The translations under genes were made by a program, and so were the position numbers. From positions 9,672,001-9,736,000 of the forward strand of contig JASJZC010000007.1 of NCBI GenBank assembly GCA_037178855.1: a stretch of DNA of 64,000 nucleotides, in the 5' to 3' direction. The notes under the pieces were generated by a model. It did no database searches. It was not told the origin of the DNA and worked only from the letters and a program-made list of their open reading frames with translations. Numbering within the stretch: position 1 is the first letter of the stretch; every line of letters starts with the position of its first letter. The DNA comes from Oscheius sp. JU75. Lineage: Eukaryota; Nematoda; Chromadorea; Rhabditida; Rhabditidae. Below, piece after piece: positions 1-12,400 of this stretch.

Positions 1-40
1 AAATATCAACACAAGTAAAGAGCTGGTTTCTTTTTATCAG

Positions 41-1470
41 GAGAGAATCGCAAGCTGGCTGATTGATTTTGTTAAACTACGTTTTGCAGTTACCCGGCCA
101 CCGATCAAGTATATCCTGGACATCACAATCGCCTACCCGAATGGGATTCCTCTGAGTCTGGCAACGATTGGATTTGGAACTCGCGAGAAATGTGACATTG
201 CCGTACACTACAATGTCTTCATGGCTGAAGATGTAAGTTTTTGGATTATTAGTTTTTGTAACCATTTCACATGACAAAAGCTTTCAAAGTTTCGTGGTTC
301 TGTCTCCGCCCTCACTTATACCTTTATCCACTGTCTGCTCCTGTTACATTAACTTTGTCATTATGACTGGGTCTAATTCATCCCATGTGAGTGCCAATGT
401 TTATTTTCTACTGTCAACCAATCTCTGTCCTATTGTCCAGATTACTCTGTGCCAGTCCGTCGCTTGTTACTCTCTGTTAGGCCTTTCTTTATTACCACTA
501 TGGTATGTTAAAAAATACGAGTTCACTACCGAAGGACGTCCCCTTTTTACAAGATCCGCCTACGAGACAGATCTTCCGCACTTAAACATTCAATATTCAG
601 TCACGCTTTGGCTCAAAAACTACCTGGATCTGGCTCCCGCAGAATTGTGAAACAATTTATAGCCTGATTCTCAACCAAGAGTAGGAGTATCGCCTCAAAA
701 ATACTGACAATATCCGTCTATTTTCGCACAAAATCCGTCAAAGTCTTGTAGCTGAAATTTTGTCGGTTTTTTGGCGATACCCTAGAGCCAGAATGAGGCT
801 AGAAATCAATCATGGTCACGTCTTTGATCCTTTAGATTCAATTTTGATCATCTTACCCAAATACCTGCGATTAAACCTGATCACTGATATTCTGTCCTTC
901 CACTTCAAGAGCTAATGTAAAACTACATGGACAAAATTAGCGCGCTAACTATGTCCCCTTGCTGATCGGACAAAATTACAAAAAAGAAATTGACAGAGAC
1001 ATTTCGAAAAAAAAATTACCTCATTGCTTGCAGGTGCCATACGAATCGGATACGGAGCTTCGCGACTGGATGTACAAGGTCTACGAGGAGAACGACAAAA
1101 TGCTTGGTGAGTACCTAAAACTTCCTTATGGTTTAAAAAGCGACCAAAAACGGCTTACTGAAGTGTAACAACTGGACGCACGATATCAGTGTCCCCCCAG
1201 CCCTCGCCCTTTGGACCCTTGGTTTCCATCTTGGAAAACAAGGAGCCTTTATGGGCGCTTTGGGTTCGGTTCACGTTATCTAATCTCACCTGTGATATTT
1301 CAGCGAACTACTACGCGACTGGAAAATTCGTTGATGGAGATGACGGAGAGAGAATCAGCTTCTCTTGGGCCAAAATAATCGGACAGTACATCTTCTGGTC
1401 GATGTCGTTTTACCTGCAGTACAAAGCCTACTCGTTCATCATTATGGGCTTCTACCACTTCTTATTCTAA
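41..1470 (+). CDS. LPGAT1-like lysophospholipid acyltransferase, C-terminal part
   Basis: This is the 3' end of a membrane-bound lysophosphatidylglycerol/lysophosphatidylinositol-type acyltransferase; the start lies before the window. Three exons are visible: 41-232, 1034-1106 and 1304-1470, joined in phases 0 and 1 by an 801-nt and a 197-nt intron. The first contains KYILDITIAYPNGIPLSL, matching the LPGAT1 segment YVLDVTIAYPKGKPL that follows the acyltransferase core. The second reads VPYESDTELRDWMYKVYEEN, matching the family's 'L..WLYQRF.EKE' helix. The last ends in a hydrophobic stretch (FWSMSFYLQYKAYSFIIMG), probably a C-terminal membrane segment in the ER. The catalytic HX4D motif belongs to the missing N-terminal half, so activity cannot be judged. 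A GT...AG at 15-40 would be a 26-nt intron; more likely the intron begins outside the window. The family assignment is firm; the exact substrate is inferred. Confidence 0.8.
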
Positions 1471-2254
1471 GATGAGCTTCTCTTCACATTGTGACCACAA
1501 ATCCTTTCTTTAGTCCTTCAGGTGAATTAGGACCCTTTCGTTTACCGGTTACCCGTCTGTCATTATCCCAAGCTTCTGTGTAACATTTGAGGGCCTGAGT
1601 TTCGTGTATACAAGTTCGTGATTTTAATAATTGATAGCTTTATAAATAGCATAAAGGTTCTTCTTCAGCAACACCGGTGACAGCGTGAGACAGAGAGATA
1701 GAGAGAGACTTAGCCATGTCCCGCCCTCTCATACCATATTTTTTTCATCCTTCGTACGCTCCTCATCAATTCTATCAACTTCTTTACTTGAATGCTCAAC
1801 CCATCTGAGCAAGTCGGCAATCCTGTTCGACGCAATCAGCATTACGCCTGACCACGACCATTGTCGGCACCAACCTACCATTAATCAGAAGTTAAAATGG
1901 TAATGGTAGACGGATGTCCCCCTGTCTTTCTATCCTTGCGTGTCTTTTTTTAGCTTGTCTGTAGTAATTGGGAACACAAACATTCTTACAGGATGGAAGT
2001 CAAATGTCTCTGCCTCTGTCTTTTTACTGCCCCATGGGTCAATGGACAGATGGTAGACAGCCATACTGAATTATTCCTCATGATTTGTCTGGTCTCCTCG
2101 CTACCTTCCACATTGGTGGATTTATCAGGAGATCAGTTAAGGAGCTGGCTGTTTGTTCTATTCTCTCTGTAATCTACGACTTTAACAATTGTTTATCAGT
2201 GGTTTTGTACATTAAAGCTGATTAAAATACTGTTACATTAAAGTTTAAAGGTGA
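1471..2254. other. convergent intergenic region, no gene seen
   Basis: This gap separates the 3' ends of the LPGAT1-like gene (+) and eIF5 (-). It holds T-rich stretches and irregular CTGTC/TCTCTG motifs but no frame that resembles a known protein. The 72-codon frame at 1685-1903 is low in information and has no splice context. I see no RNA gene or mobile element. Confidence 0.5.
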
Positions 2255-4479
2255 TTAAATATCATCAATGTCGATCTCCTGGCCGTCGTCGGTCTTTACT
2301 TTGATTTCTTCCTTAGGAGCAACAATCTCGACTTTGGGCTTCGATCCACCGTTGCGATGATCGAAGGAAACTTCTTCGTCCTCTTCTTCCTCCTCGTCAT
2401 CATCCTCCTCTTCAGCCTCTTTCAGCCAAGTGAGAAACTTCTCACACTTTTCGATGATTTTCTTAGCTTGAGTCTTACTTGTGTACTTGGAGGAAGGCTA
2501 AATATGAAAATGAACAAAAAATCATGAATAGGTACTTTCTCAGCCCAGGCAAGAATTGCCTCTTCTTCAAGAATGTCCTCATCGTACATAGTCTTCACAA
2601 TGTGGGCAGAAAAGGGAAGAAGTTCTTTCTCGTGCTTGGTGATCAACTTCTCGACGGCACCAAGGAGAGAGCGCTGACCCTGAAAAACCAATTAGAGTTA
2701 GGACAAGACGCTTCAAACCTACTCCCCCGTACCTTTTCAGCTTTCATCGAATTGTCATCCGTACCATCATGACAGTCACACAAGTTTTACCTGTACTCTC
2801 TCATAGGACAATGGTATGGTCTCCGTACCGTCTCGTAAGTCAGAATGTATCTCTCAGTCAGGTAATGCTCAACCGTATATCCTTGGACGACAGCGGCATG
2901 ATCTCCTGTACCGCCTCGTCAGTCAGAGCGAATTTCTCCTTCTTTCTCTTTTGTACTCTCTAAGTCTACAGGCAATGATTCGCCCATACTGTCTTATCTG
3001 CCAGGTAAATGCACACACGCTATATCTCGGTAGACAGGGGTAGTACTTTGTCTCGGAAACAGGAAACTCTCTCTCCTGTAACCTCATAGTAACCTGGCAG
3101 AGCCAGCACCGTTTGAATAGCTAGAGAACTATCCGTATCATCTCAACATATCGATAAATAGAAAGTAAATACCTACCTTCTTGTCTTGGAACGTGAAGCG
3201 AATGAGTGGGAGGCGATACTGCTGGATTTGCTTGGCCTTCAAGATGCTCTCCGTGAGAAGAGTCAGGGCGAGTACGATGACTCCCTTGTGCTTGACATCC
3301 AGGCGTTCAGCTTCATCGATCAGTGCGCGACCATCTCCAATCTTGCTGCCGTCCCTGGCGTCAATGATGAATTTTTCCAACATGTCGAGCCGCTCATTCT
3401 CGCTTTTCTCCAGATCCTTGTCAATGACAAGCTTTCCAATGCCAGCTGTCAGTTTTCCTGCATCGTTAATGGGAGCAGGGGCCCAGTCATCATCGTCCTC
3501 AATGTCGTCACTCGACTGAAATTGGCTTCATTAAGGGGCCTTTCCGTGAACACCTACGCGATCGAAATCGTCGTCCTCATTGCGAATAACCTCTTTCTGT
3601 TTGGCCTTCGTGAAGTCAATCTCTATTTTAGGAGGGTTCTTGACAATGTAACTGGACAACTTGTGGCGACTGTCAATGACGTGGTTATGACCGCAGGCCT
3701 TGCACTTGCTGTGAATTTGATTACGACGGACGCTCTAAAGTACAAATTAAGTAGGTGCATATGTTACACTTACCAAAGTGGTCTCCGGATTATCGCAAGC
3801 AGGACAGAGCACAAACTTCTTAATAAAACCGTCGAGCAAGTCCTGTAGACGATTGGCATCGTGCTCACCGTTAACGATGTAGCGTTCATTCTTCGAGTCG
3901 AAGTTGGTCTGAGCACCGAGTTCGCATCCGAAAAACTTGGTTGGGTCTGAAAAATAGTATGTAAACTGTCTGTATTCCTGTCTTTCTTTGTCTCTCTGCC
4001 TCTCGGTTTCTCTGTTTCTTTGGTTCACTTCTAGTTACAATACGATCAGAGAGTTCCAGACGACACCTCAACTATCCGGAAATGCTGAAGAGGCGACTTT
4101 TATTGGAATCATTTTAAATCTCTGTTCCTCCTCTGTCTCCCTGTCTCTATGACAACGTTGCAATTGTCTAATTGTGCCAAGACAACCGATGGCAATCCAG
4201 TATGCGCGTTAAATTTCGGCCAACCCCAATAAAGATCATTTTAGTTGGGTTACGAACCTGATTCTCCGAATGGAACCTCTCGTTTGGAGAGATCATATGA
4301 CAAAAAACGATCTCAATGTACTTACACATGGCGGGGCGTTCCAGCGACTTGGCAATCTCAGTCATATTGGTGATGACCGTCTTTATGCCATTGCCCTTTC
4401 CTTCAACCTTGGCAAGCAACTTGGGCATTTTGTAGCGGTAGAAGGGATCCGTAATCGATCGATTGACGTTGACGGCCAT
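2255..4479 (-). CDS. eif-5: Eukaryotic translation initiation factor 5 (eIF5)
   Basis: eIF5 is the GTPase-activating protein for eIF2 in the 43S/48S pre-initiation complex and is needed for start-codon recognition. Six exons give a protein of about 410 residues, close to the usual 430. Exon 1 (4479-4326) encodes [20 protein letters not shown], which contains the conserved Arg of the GAP N-terminus. Exon 2 (3946-3774) reads [20 protein letters not shown] across its junction and carries the first zinc-ribbon pair, CPAC. Exon 3 carries the second pair, CKAC. An acidic linker follows ([15 protein letters not shown]). The C-terminal W2/HEAT domain has both aromatic-acidic boxes, [11 protein letters not shown] and [14 protein letters not shown], which bind eIF2-beta and eIF2B. 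The stop follows DIDDI. A TTTCAG splice acceptor lies 6 nt before the ATG (exon from 4485), so the mRNA is probably trans-spliced. The largest intron, about 2.69-3.17 kb, holds imperfect CTGTACCGTCTCGTCAGTCAG-type repeats. Confidence 0.95.
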
Positions 4480-5463
4480 TTTTCACTGAAACTGGATGAG
4501 AATAATCAAATTAAGGAGATCGAACCGTATGTGGATTTGTACACTTTACACAGCGACGATGATATGGTGCATAAATCGAGTGCGAGACTCGAAGGAGCAA
4601 CACGGACAGTATCCTTCAGTTTCTTTCTCTTCTTGGACAACCTCCCTGCAAAAAAGCATTATCTTTAATGCAAAAAACTCTCACCTTCTTGAGGGTTGTC
4701 GTTCATACAATGCAGACGCAGCTGGCTTTCTTTTGGTGGGCACAAAAACATGCACACCTTCTCGATCCTGTGGTTTTCTGCTTGCGAGGCTGCCCAAGTT
4801 GAAGGAAACCCTGAAAATGGCCCTTAAGACGGGAAAGGTGACAAGAAGTTAAGGTTCGGAGTCGGTTTCCCATGGTAACAATTTGAAAACAACGTCAGGC
4901 GGAGTGAGGGAGAGGACGAGCGCCTCTGGCGGGGCTATCCAACGCGCGCGGTCTTGCCGCGAATGGCCCGGTCAGCTGTGGGCTGCGCCCTCTCTACCTC
5001 GCTTTGTCCTCTCCCGCCTCCTATGTCTCTCTCCAAATCCGCGAGCCCGTTCCGACCATTCTGGTCTCTCTGGAAGGGGGAGAGAGGGAGAGGCGCAGGC
5101 ACAACAAGTCTGCAAAGAGAAGTCTATTGACGGTTTCGAGAGGGCCTGGGGGTGTCGACAAATGCATAGAAAAGACAAGTCAGTACATTTTTACTCATAT
5201 CGAAGGCACTAACCATAAAATAATAGTTTGGAGAAAACACTAAATACTGTGTCCATCATGCATATAAATTATTAAAGTAAAATTTCTATCGGGTTCAATA
5301 GAATGCGAAGGATGACTAGATGGCTCCTATGCGATCAAAAATACAGGTCATGCGAAGTTTTTTTCTGTTAAGGGTGGGAATACAATTTGTAGCAACATTT
5401 TTCAACGACTCGGTGAGATAAACTTAAAAGAAAGATTCGGTTTTTGCGAAAGGAATAGCTGAA
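4480..5463. promoter_or_regulatory. eIF5 upstream region and actinin 3' flank
   Basis: The stretch 4880-5130 is clearly richer in G+C than its surroundings, with GGAGTGAGGGAGAGG, CGCGCGCGG and GGGGGAGAGAGGGAGAGG blocks, and lies about 400-650 bp before the eIF5 start. That suits a broad, TATA-less housekeeping promoter on the minus strand. I see no TATA box and no known factor site I would name. The lower-GC part, 5230-5463, is the 3' flank of alpha-actinin. The frames at 4883-5243 are by-products of the base composition. Confidence 0.35.
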
Positions 5464-8400
5464 TTATTGGCTGTAGAGACTTCGGCTGAAAGTGACGTAG
5501 TCGAAAGCACCGGAAGGAGCCTGAGGATCGTGACTGGGAGCCATCCTTGCCATACAGTAGGAGGCCTGATCCTGGGGAAGTTCCCTCCGTAACTCCTCGG
5601 CAGTAATAAAGTTCTGAAAGCATACATTGTGATTGACATAGCTCATATGGTTGACATATTCTACTTATTTGACACAGCCTATTTGCTACTGATTCGTATA
5701 TTAGCAACTGTCCATTGAAGTGACATAGGTTGGCATATATAGCTGATTATCTAGATATGTAACTAAAGAGTAGACATGACTGGGTCAGTTCAAGTAACTG
5801 AACGTGAACTACAGGCATTAGGCAACATATTCTCTAAACGTGAAATGACTCACCTTGCCCATGGCTAGAATCCTGAAACTGTCGATCATCTGTTCAACGG
5901 TATCAGCATCAGCATTTTCGACGGTCATGAAGTCGAGGAAGGCCTCGAAAGGCACGCGACCCATCCTATTGGGATCGACGTGAACCAAAATACGGTGCAG
6001 ATCTTGGTCACCCTGAAATGAGTTATGTTTTACAAAATGGTGAGTTTCCTACCTCGCGACCAGGCCTGATGTTGTAGCCAACAGAAATAAGACAGGCGCG
6101 GAGCTGCTCGGGATCAAGGCCCTGCCTGTCCTTGTCGAAGTGATTGAATGAAGCTCTGTACTCATTGATCTGCTCCTCAGTAATACCCTTGCTGTCGCGT
6201 AGAAGAATCTGGTTCTCAAGCTCGTTGATAGTTCTGTTGATGCTGGTCAGAAGACTCTCCCAGCCAACTCGAAGTGATTCCATGGAATATCTAAAAGAAG
6301 AGCATAAATCGTACCTAACAACATTTGATGACTAGTCTATCTCTTTGAACCAGTCAATCTTCCACTCTCTCACACTCAGCATTCTAAAGCTTGCCTAGAC
6401 TGTCTGTTCTCGAACACAAAGTTCTCTTGCATCTCCTGGTTGATCCTCTCGAGCTCGTCAAGGTTAGGCTTGTAGCTGAAGGCATTAGTTTGTATGGATC
6501 TGAGCTGGTTGATAGCATCTTCCAGGCGACCACGTCCTCCGAGACCAATGGCGAGAACCTGTTCGAGCTCGCGCTCGAGCCAAGGCCCGACCTGGTTGGC
6601 CTTCTCGGCGAAGATGGTACGGAGGCGCTCGTTATCTGAGAAATATGACTGTTTGGAAAGTATTTGGTACACACTCTGCTGGCGTCTGAGTTCAGACTGA
6701 AGCTGACCGTCACGACGGGGCACGGCAGATTGGACCTCGGACCATTTGCGACGGATGTCAGCAGCTGCCAGATCGGTGTATGGGTTCTTGAGAAGTTCTC
6801 TCTCAAATCCGTTAGCCTCGACCAGCTTGATGATTTCCTGGAAAAACTATGTTATGAAACAAATGGAATGTTACCTGTTCAATTCCGCTGATGCTAACAA
6901 ACTCGCGATCAGCATCTCCCAGAGTGGCCTTGAACTGATCATGGGCAGAGCACAGCTCCTGAATCTCCCTCATCTCGTGGACAATCACCAGATCGGCCAG
7001 GTCTTCACGAGCTCCATCTAACCAATTGTTGAAAGGAGCAGCACGCTTAGCAAACTCCAAGTACAGAGCGTCAAGACGTTCTGCAGCACGCTCGGCATCT
7101 TCCAGAGTCTGTCTCCTTGTAGCAGAGAGCTGTCCGAGACGATCCCACTGACCGCAAATAGTCTGGCAACGAGCGTTGATGGGGCCAATGTCGGGATAGC
7201 GAAGATTGTTTAGCTCGCGAGCAATGGCAGCAATCTGCTCAACACGGTCTTGATGAGCTCCCAGGTCACTCTCGAAGGCTTCATGACGCTTGCGCAGAGC
7301 CTTGATCTTGTAGAGTCCACAGGAACGCCAGTCGTTGCTGCGAAGAGCTTCCTCTTTGCCAGTGGCCCATTCCTCGTGTAGAGCGCACTTTCTGCGGAAC
7401 TTCTCGGCTAGATGCTCCAGACGCTCAAGTCTCATAATCTCACTCAACAGCCACTCTTCGAAGCCTTTCTCAGAGTCTTCCAGACGACTCCAGGCAGTGT
7501 TGATGTCCTTGACCAGGTGACCATCTCTGGGCAAGAAGGCTGGTCGGTTCGAGAGACGAAGTCTGGTCTGCAGAGTGTTGAAAAGGGTCTCAAGACGACC
7601 TTTATCTTCGATTCTCGGGGGCTTCTCGCAGCGTCTGTAGTTGCGATAGTCCTCAAGCTTGGCCTGAGCAGCAGGAAGAGTGTCGTTGGTGGCGCGATTG
7701 GCCAGCCACGGCATCCAGCGGTTGATCCAAGCGAGGAGCTAAACCATTATGATTTTCGCCTGATCCAGACACTTACATCACTGGCGAGGTGCTCGTACTC
7801 CTGCATCATCTTCTCATTCTCCTGATTTACCTTCAGGACGCGACAGATGCGGTTAGCAGCAGTCTCAGCCTAAAAATTGACATATCTCGTGAACAAAGAA
7901 CAAAAGACGAGGACGAACAAAAAGCAGACCTTGCGCATTCCGCTGAAGTAATGGTAGTAGCACGAAACATATGTCATGACAGCTTTCTCGTCAGGATGTG
8001 AGTTTACCATGTCTGAAATCACAGCACGCTTGTTAGAACACATATTTCGTATTAGTGAAGAAATCTCGTTATGTACATGTATCAGGCCGAAAACAGCGCG
8101 AACGAGACCTTTGGCACTCAAAATCAACATTTAGGCCTACATCTTTGCGCCAATCTCTCTCCGGAGGAGGAGCCACTATGACCGGACGGGCCTTCTGAGC
8201 CTGAGGCAGAGGTGCCTCTTTCATGTTGCGGAACGCGTGGTAGAAGCAAGAGACGTAAGTCATGACCGACTTCTCGTCAGGATTGTGAGCCGTGGCTGTA
8301 TAACTTCTCAGAAAACTGAAATTTAAAGGTTACCTTCAGCGTCAAGCATTCTAGGAATATCCAAATGCTTTTCAGCCACGTCGAAGGCCAAGTTGAGGTT

Positions 8401-9417
8401 GTGGAGCGGATCACCTTTGTGAAGTTGACTGTAGTCGAGGAGGTCGGGGCTGAAAATGGTGACCAGTCAAAAACTTAAAGCGAATGTACCGGTGTCTGTG
8501 AATGAGAGCACAGAAGGCCAGACCATCCTTCCACGAGTTGTGGAAGTTCTGGACATTGACGTTGTTGTAGGGGGCAGTCTTGCGCTGGCACCAGAGAAGA
8601 AGACCGTCGCGGGCCGAGAGCTCCTCAACGTTGATGTCCTGGATTGCGAAGCGAAGAATGATAGTCCAGATGAGTCCCAAAGTCATCTTCACATTCCCGT
8701 CGACAATCTCCTCGGCTCCGATGGAGACAAGCTTGACTCCCTTGCTCTCAATGTACTCGAGAGCCTTGTTCACGTTGGCAATCTTGTGGAAGCGCATCTT
8801 TCCGCGATCGGGACGAGGAAGAGCCTCTCCAGATATGACCTCAAGCAGCAGCATGAGCTTGAGACCATTACGGAAATCCTCTTCGATCTGATCGATCGAG
8901 GTTCCAGCCTTCCTCAAGTGGGAGTTGCACCAAGCGGTGAAAGTCTGAAATCGGGAACTGACGTTAGATTCAATTATTCTTCTACTCCGTACCGTCTTGA
9001 CTGCGCAGTTTCGTCAAGAGATCACTCGTACAGTTTCAAAAACCAGAAACGTTTCCACGTACTGACTTAGCAGCCAAGCTAATAAACAGAGACACTTTTC
9101 ACTCGTACCGGCTCGGTAGATGGCTCGATATTACCCATATTGTATCAGCTGAACAGAAATGACATGATGCCTTTGCCTTGTTTATCGCAAAAATCAACAT
9201 CGTTTATAAAAGCTCGACTTGACTGATGATAAACAAACATTTTTTTCGATGAATACTAGTTGAGACGTCAAAAGTTCGTATCAAGTTTACCTACCTTCTT
9301 CTGCTGTTTCTCCCAAGCAGGATCGAGGAGACCCTCACGGTCCCATTCTTCCTCCTGCTGGGTATAGTCGTAGCCGGGAGGATGGTATACCGGCCCCTGA
9401 GCGTAGTAGTCCACCAT
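5464..9417 (-). CDS. Alpha-actinin
   Basis: Alpha-actinin is an antiparallel-dimer actin crosslinker of Z-disc/dense-body and stress-fibre structures. Exons (- strand): 9417-9295, 8944-8490, 8449-8334, then 8295-8141 or 8012-7930, 7869-7777, 7738-6875, 6837-6675, 6635-6395, 6290-6053, 6012-5854 and 5613-5464. All phases agree and give 894 residues with the short alternative exon (918 with the long one); vertebrate ACTN proteins have about 892. The order is N-terminal tail ([18 protein letters not shown]), two CH domains ([34 protein letters not shown]), four spectrin repeats starting near [12 protein letters not shown], and paired EF-hands. EF-hand 1 ([15 protein letters not shown]) is one residue short of the standard loop and EF-hand 2 ([11 protein letters not shown]) lacks ligands, so calcium control is unlikely. 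A TTGCAG acceptor lies 8 nt before the ATG. One intron (6394-6291) has GC-AG ends. Confidence 0.97.
6291..6394 (-). other. GC-AG intron in alpha-actinin
   Basis: Reading on the minus strand, exon 6635-6395 ends ...CAGTCTAG and is followed by GCAAGC rather than GT; the acceptor is CTTTTAG before ATATTCC. Splicing here gives [17 protein letters not shown], which lines up residue for residue with vertebrate actinin (FDNKHTNYTMEHIRVGW). No GT donor in the vicinity keeps that alignment. GC-AG introns are known but uncommon. Confidence 0.75.
7930..8012 (-). other. Alpha-actinin alternative exon B (short, canonical)
   Basis: This exon encodes [20 protein letters not shown] and then HYFSGMRK, which is the form closest to vertebrate actinin ([20 protein letters not shown]). 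It starts in phase 1 after TTTCAG and ends in phase 0 at AAG|GTCTGC, a weak donor. It can replace exon A without changing frame. Confidence 0.8.
8141..8295 (-). other. Alpha-actinin alternative exon A (long, proline-rich)
   Basis: This exon encodes the end of the second CH domain as [20 protein letters not shown], followed by an extra proline-rich stretch ([19 protein letters not shown]) that exon B lacks. It begins in phase 1 after CAG (splice acceptor TATACAG) and ends in phase 0 at GAT|GTAGGC. It matches the same 28 residues as exon B, so only one can be used per mRNA. Joining A directly to B would break the frame, since A ends in phase 0 and B starts in phase 1. Confidence 0.8.
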
Positions 9418-12400
9418 CGGGACACCTGCAATTGAGACTGACTTTGAAAGCTGAGAGAGGGCGAGAAACTGGTCGAGAGTGGAGTAAATGAAACGTGAAG
9501 TGACCGCAGACGCAAAAGGAGGAAACAGACGGCCAATTGGTATTCAATAGAAAAAATCTTCACGTGCACCGGAATTTTTTTCGGGCACTCTGTTGATGTT
9601 TAGTGCTTGAGGGGCGGAACAGTGTTTGCTCGACTGATCGCGGTTATTTTTGTGTGTGACCGCATAGTTCACAATAGGAAATGAACTGCCATAAAACATT
9701 GGAATCGAGCGAGCTGTTTAAATATTTAGCTAAATGGTGGGAAGCATAGTTCAAATAAGGGAGGGGGTGCAAACGGTGCATAACTGTTACAGAAAAATTA
9801 AAGGAATAAGACGAGCGGCTGGTTACGAGGCCTCCGGGTCCGGTCGAGCACTCTCGCACTATAACATAACCAAACAATGGAAAGACTCCCTCCTCGCACC
9901 TGGGAGGCAGAAAGGCACAAGGACATTCACTCTCCCCGGATGACAAGGTTATATCCGAATCATAGTCATTAATTGTCCTTATTTGGCTGATTCACATGCT
10001 ATGAAGAGACTTGGCAGAATGCTCAGTAAGCACAAGAACGGGAAGAAATGAGAAGGTGATAGAAGGCACTTTGCCACAAATGAATACCGATAAGCCCGGA
10101 CTGGAAGAGCACCCGAACACCTGTGTGTGACGAAAGACGGAAGATGCCGTAAAATGGAGAGAATAGGCGTAAATCATTTCAACCATCTGGTGAGGATTTG
10201 TAGCAGCAAGAGAGAGGCATAGGAGTTATGAAAATTGCATCACAATGAAGAAGTATTTAAGGCGGCTATAAAAGCAACCCGCAGGTCCCCCTCCCCATGT
10301 AGAAGCTGCGCGCGGGGAATGCATGGAATTTCCGGAAAGATCTGAACTATTCTGAAAACTGGAAGGAAGTTGGATAAGGCGCCGGCGTAGGAGGGCAGAG
10401 CGAGCTCACAAAGTCTTGGCGCATGCCAACGCTGTAATGGCGGAAAACAGAGTGGCAAGTGTCGGTTGACACTTGTGTATTTCTTGAGGCAGTTTTTATC
10501 AAAATACATGAATAATTGTTCCAACGGCAGAGCCAGACGTTTTCGGAAGGGAATCGGTGAAGAAACAGCACCGATAAGAGTTTTTTTTTTAGGGGGAGAA
10601 CAAATGAATGGATCAGCTATTCAAAATTATAAAAGAATGAAAATAAAAGAAATTATAAATACAGAAATCGATTGTATATTAAGTTTTTCGCTTGTTTCCA
10701 TGCTACGCATATATATGAAGCTCCGTGGCATAGTCGAAAGCGAAACAGGTGCATTTCGTGGCAGGGGAGCAACGAAAATTCCACTTGCAACAATAACAAT
10801 TTGTGGCAAAAACGATGTAACAATTTTTAATTTGTAATAGCGGAAAAGTGGAAACGCTTGAAATCAGTGACTCAGATCCCTTCCCCAAACTATGATTCGC
10901 AAAGTTTAGATTTTTGATTAGTCATCAAAAGGATCACGTCACGAAAATCCATATTTCAGACTGGAATTTTCTACTAACTATATGATACAGGTTTTCAAGG
11001 ATTACTGTGAAAAAGCGAAGATTGTGCTTTGGGAATGACAAGTTTAAGGATTGAGTACGTATAGTTTGAGGATGGTTGAGGGGGACTGAGCGCTTGTACC
11101 ATCACGCTCCATTTCATTTGCGAGTTTTTACACAATGACTCAACTCAACCAAAGACGGCCTGTATTTGACTTGACGAATGCCCCCTCTTCACTCTTGAGC
11201 AAAAATGCAGAGAAGTGTTATCGCATGTGTCAAGGAGAAGACGGTCGAGGTCGCGAGGGCGACGAAAATGAGCAAATTTGATATTCAAGGTCACAGCTCA
11301 CAGCTGGCACTAGCTACGGGAGCAGCGGCGCCTGTTTGCACTTCGTGTGACCGCTTTGTTTCGCGCCTTGACACAGAGCCCAGATATCTCAGACCGCGAA
11401 CGAAAATACCCACTCCAGAAGTCGAACAAAACAGCCAAGTGGAGGGTAAATTGACCCGTTTCTTCTCGTACTCTTCCCTAATAACCGGAGTCCGTAGAGG
11501 GAGAGTAGTTTATAGAAGCCGGTTAAGTGACACAAATTGCCTGGCTGATCTTGAATGGGAGTGATACTAAAGGAAAATAAAAGCCACTGAGGCATTAGTG
11601 GACAGATGAATGATGCGTAAATGCTCAAACAGGACGCTCGCAAATCCGTTGGGTGTGATCCCCTGGGGAGTAGGGCCAACAGTAAAGAGTACGCGCTCAG
11701 AGGATGCGCAGATCCGAGAGAGAGGCCGTGGCTCAAGACAGAGCAGAGAGAGCTAACCCTCGTGTGTACAGAAACACAAGTACAAGACTATCGACCAGGT
11801 TCGGTGTTCCCGGATCAAAGATTTGGGTCAGGCTTTATGATAACTGAAAACCTGAGCACGCTTGTCAAAAATAGCAAGACCATCAATACGATCTGTCCGA
11901 TCAAAAAGACGTAATAAAATGGTTAGATGCTATCGCGGGTACTTGTTCAAGGCATTCTGGAACAGGAAGAGATACTACACACAGGTGTTGTGGTCGGTGT
12001 TCAGTTTCGAACCGGAACAGAGGGACAACGCGCGCGAGGGCGCCAAAACCCTTGGCTACAAATAGCGCTCTCGGCCCGTACAAAGTCATCAAGATAAAGC
12101 TGTCGCTCCCACCGGAATTCCAAAAGGTCTAAAAATTATCTAGTCGGGATGCCCGAAACAGTTGTCGCAAACTGTTTTTCCAAACTACAGGTATCGGATT
12201 ACTATAATCTGGGCGGGAAAACCCCTGTGAGTCAGTTACTCGCGAAAAACTGTACAACTAGTATAAAAACCGGGATTTTGCAGGGAGATTTTGGTATTAG
12301 ACCATATGTGAGAAGGTAAAAGTGACCCGGTTAATCGTAGAACTGCACAAAAACACACGAGCGCTTGAAGGTCAGCCCGTGTCTGTGCGTGGAAAGGCGG

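Noticed and set aside
15..40. 26-nt GT...AG intron at the very start of the window
   Set aside because: Reliable introns here are 38 nt or longer; the true donor is probably upstream of the window.
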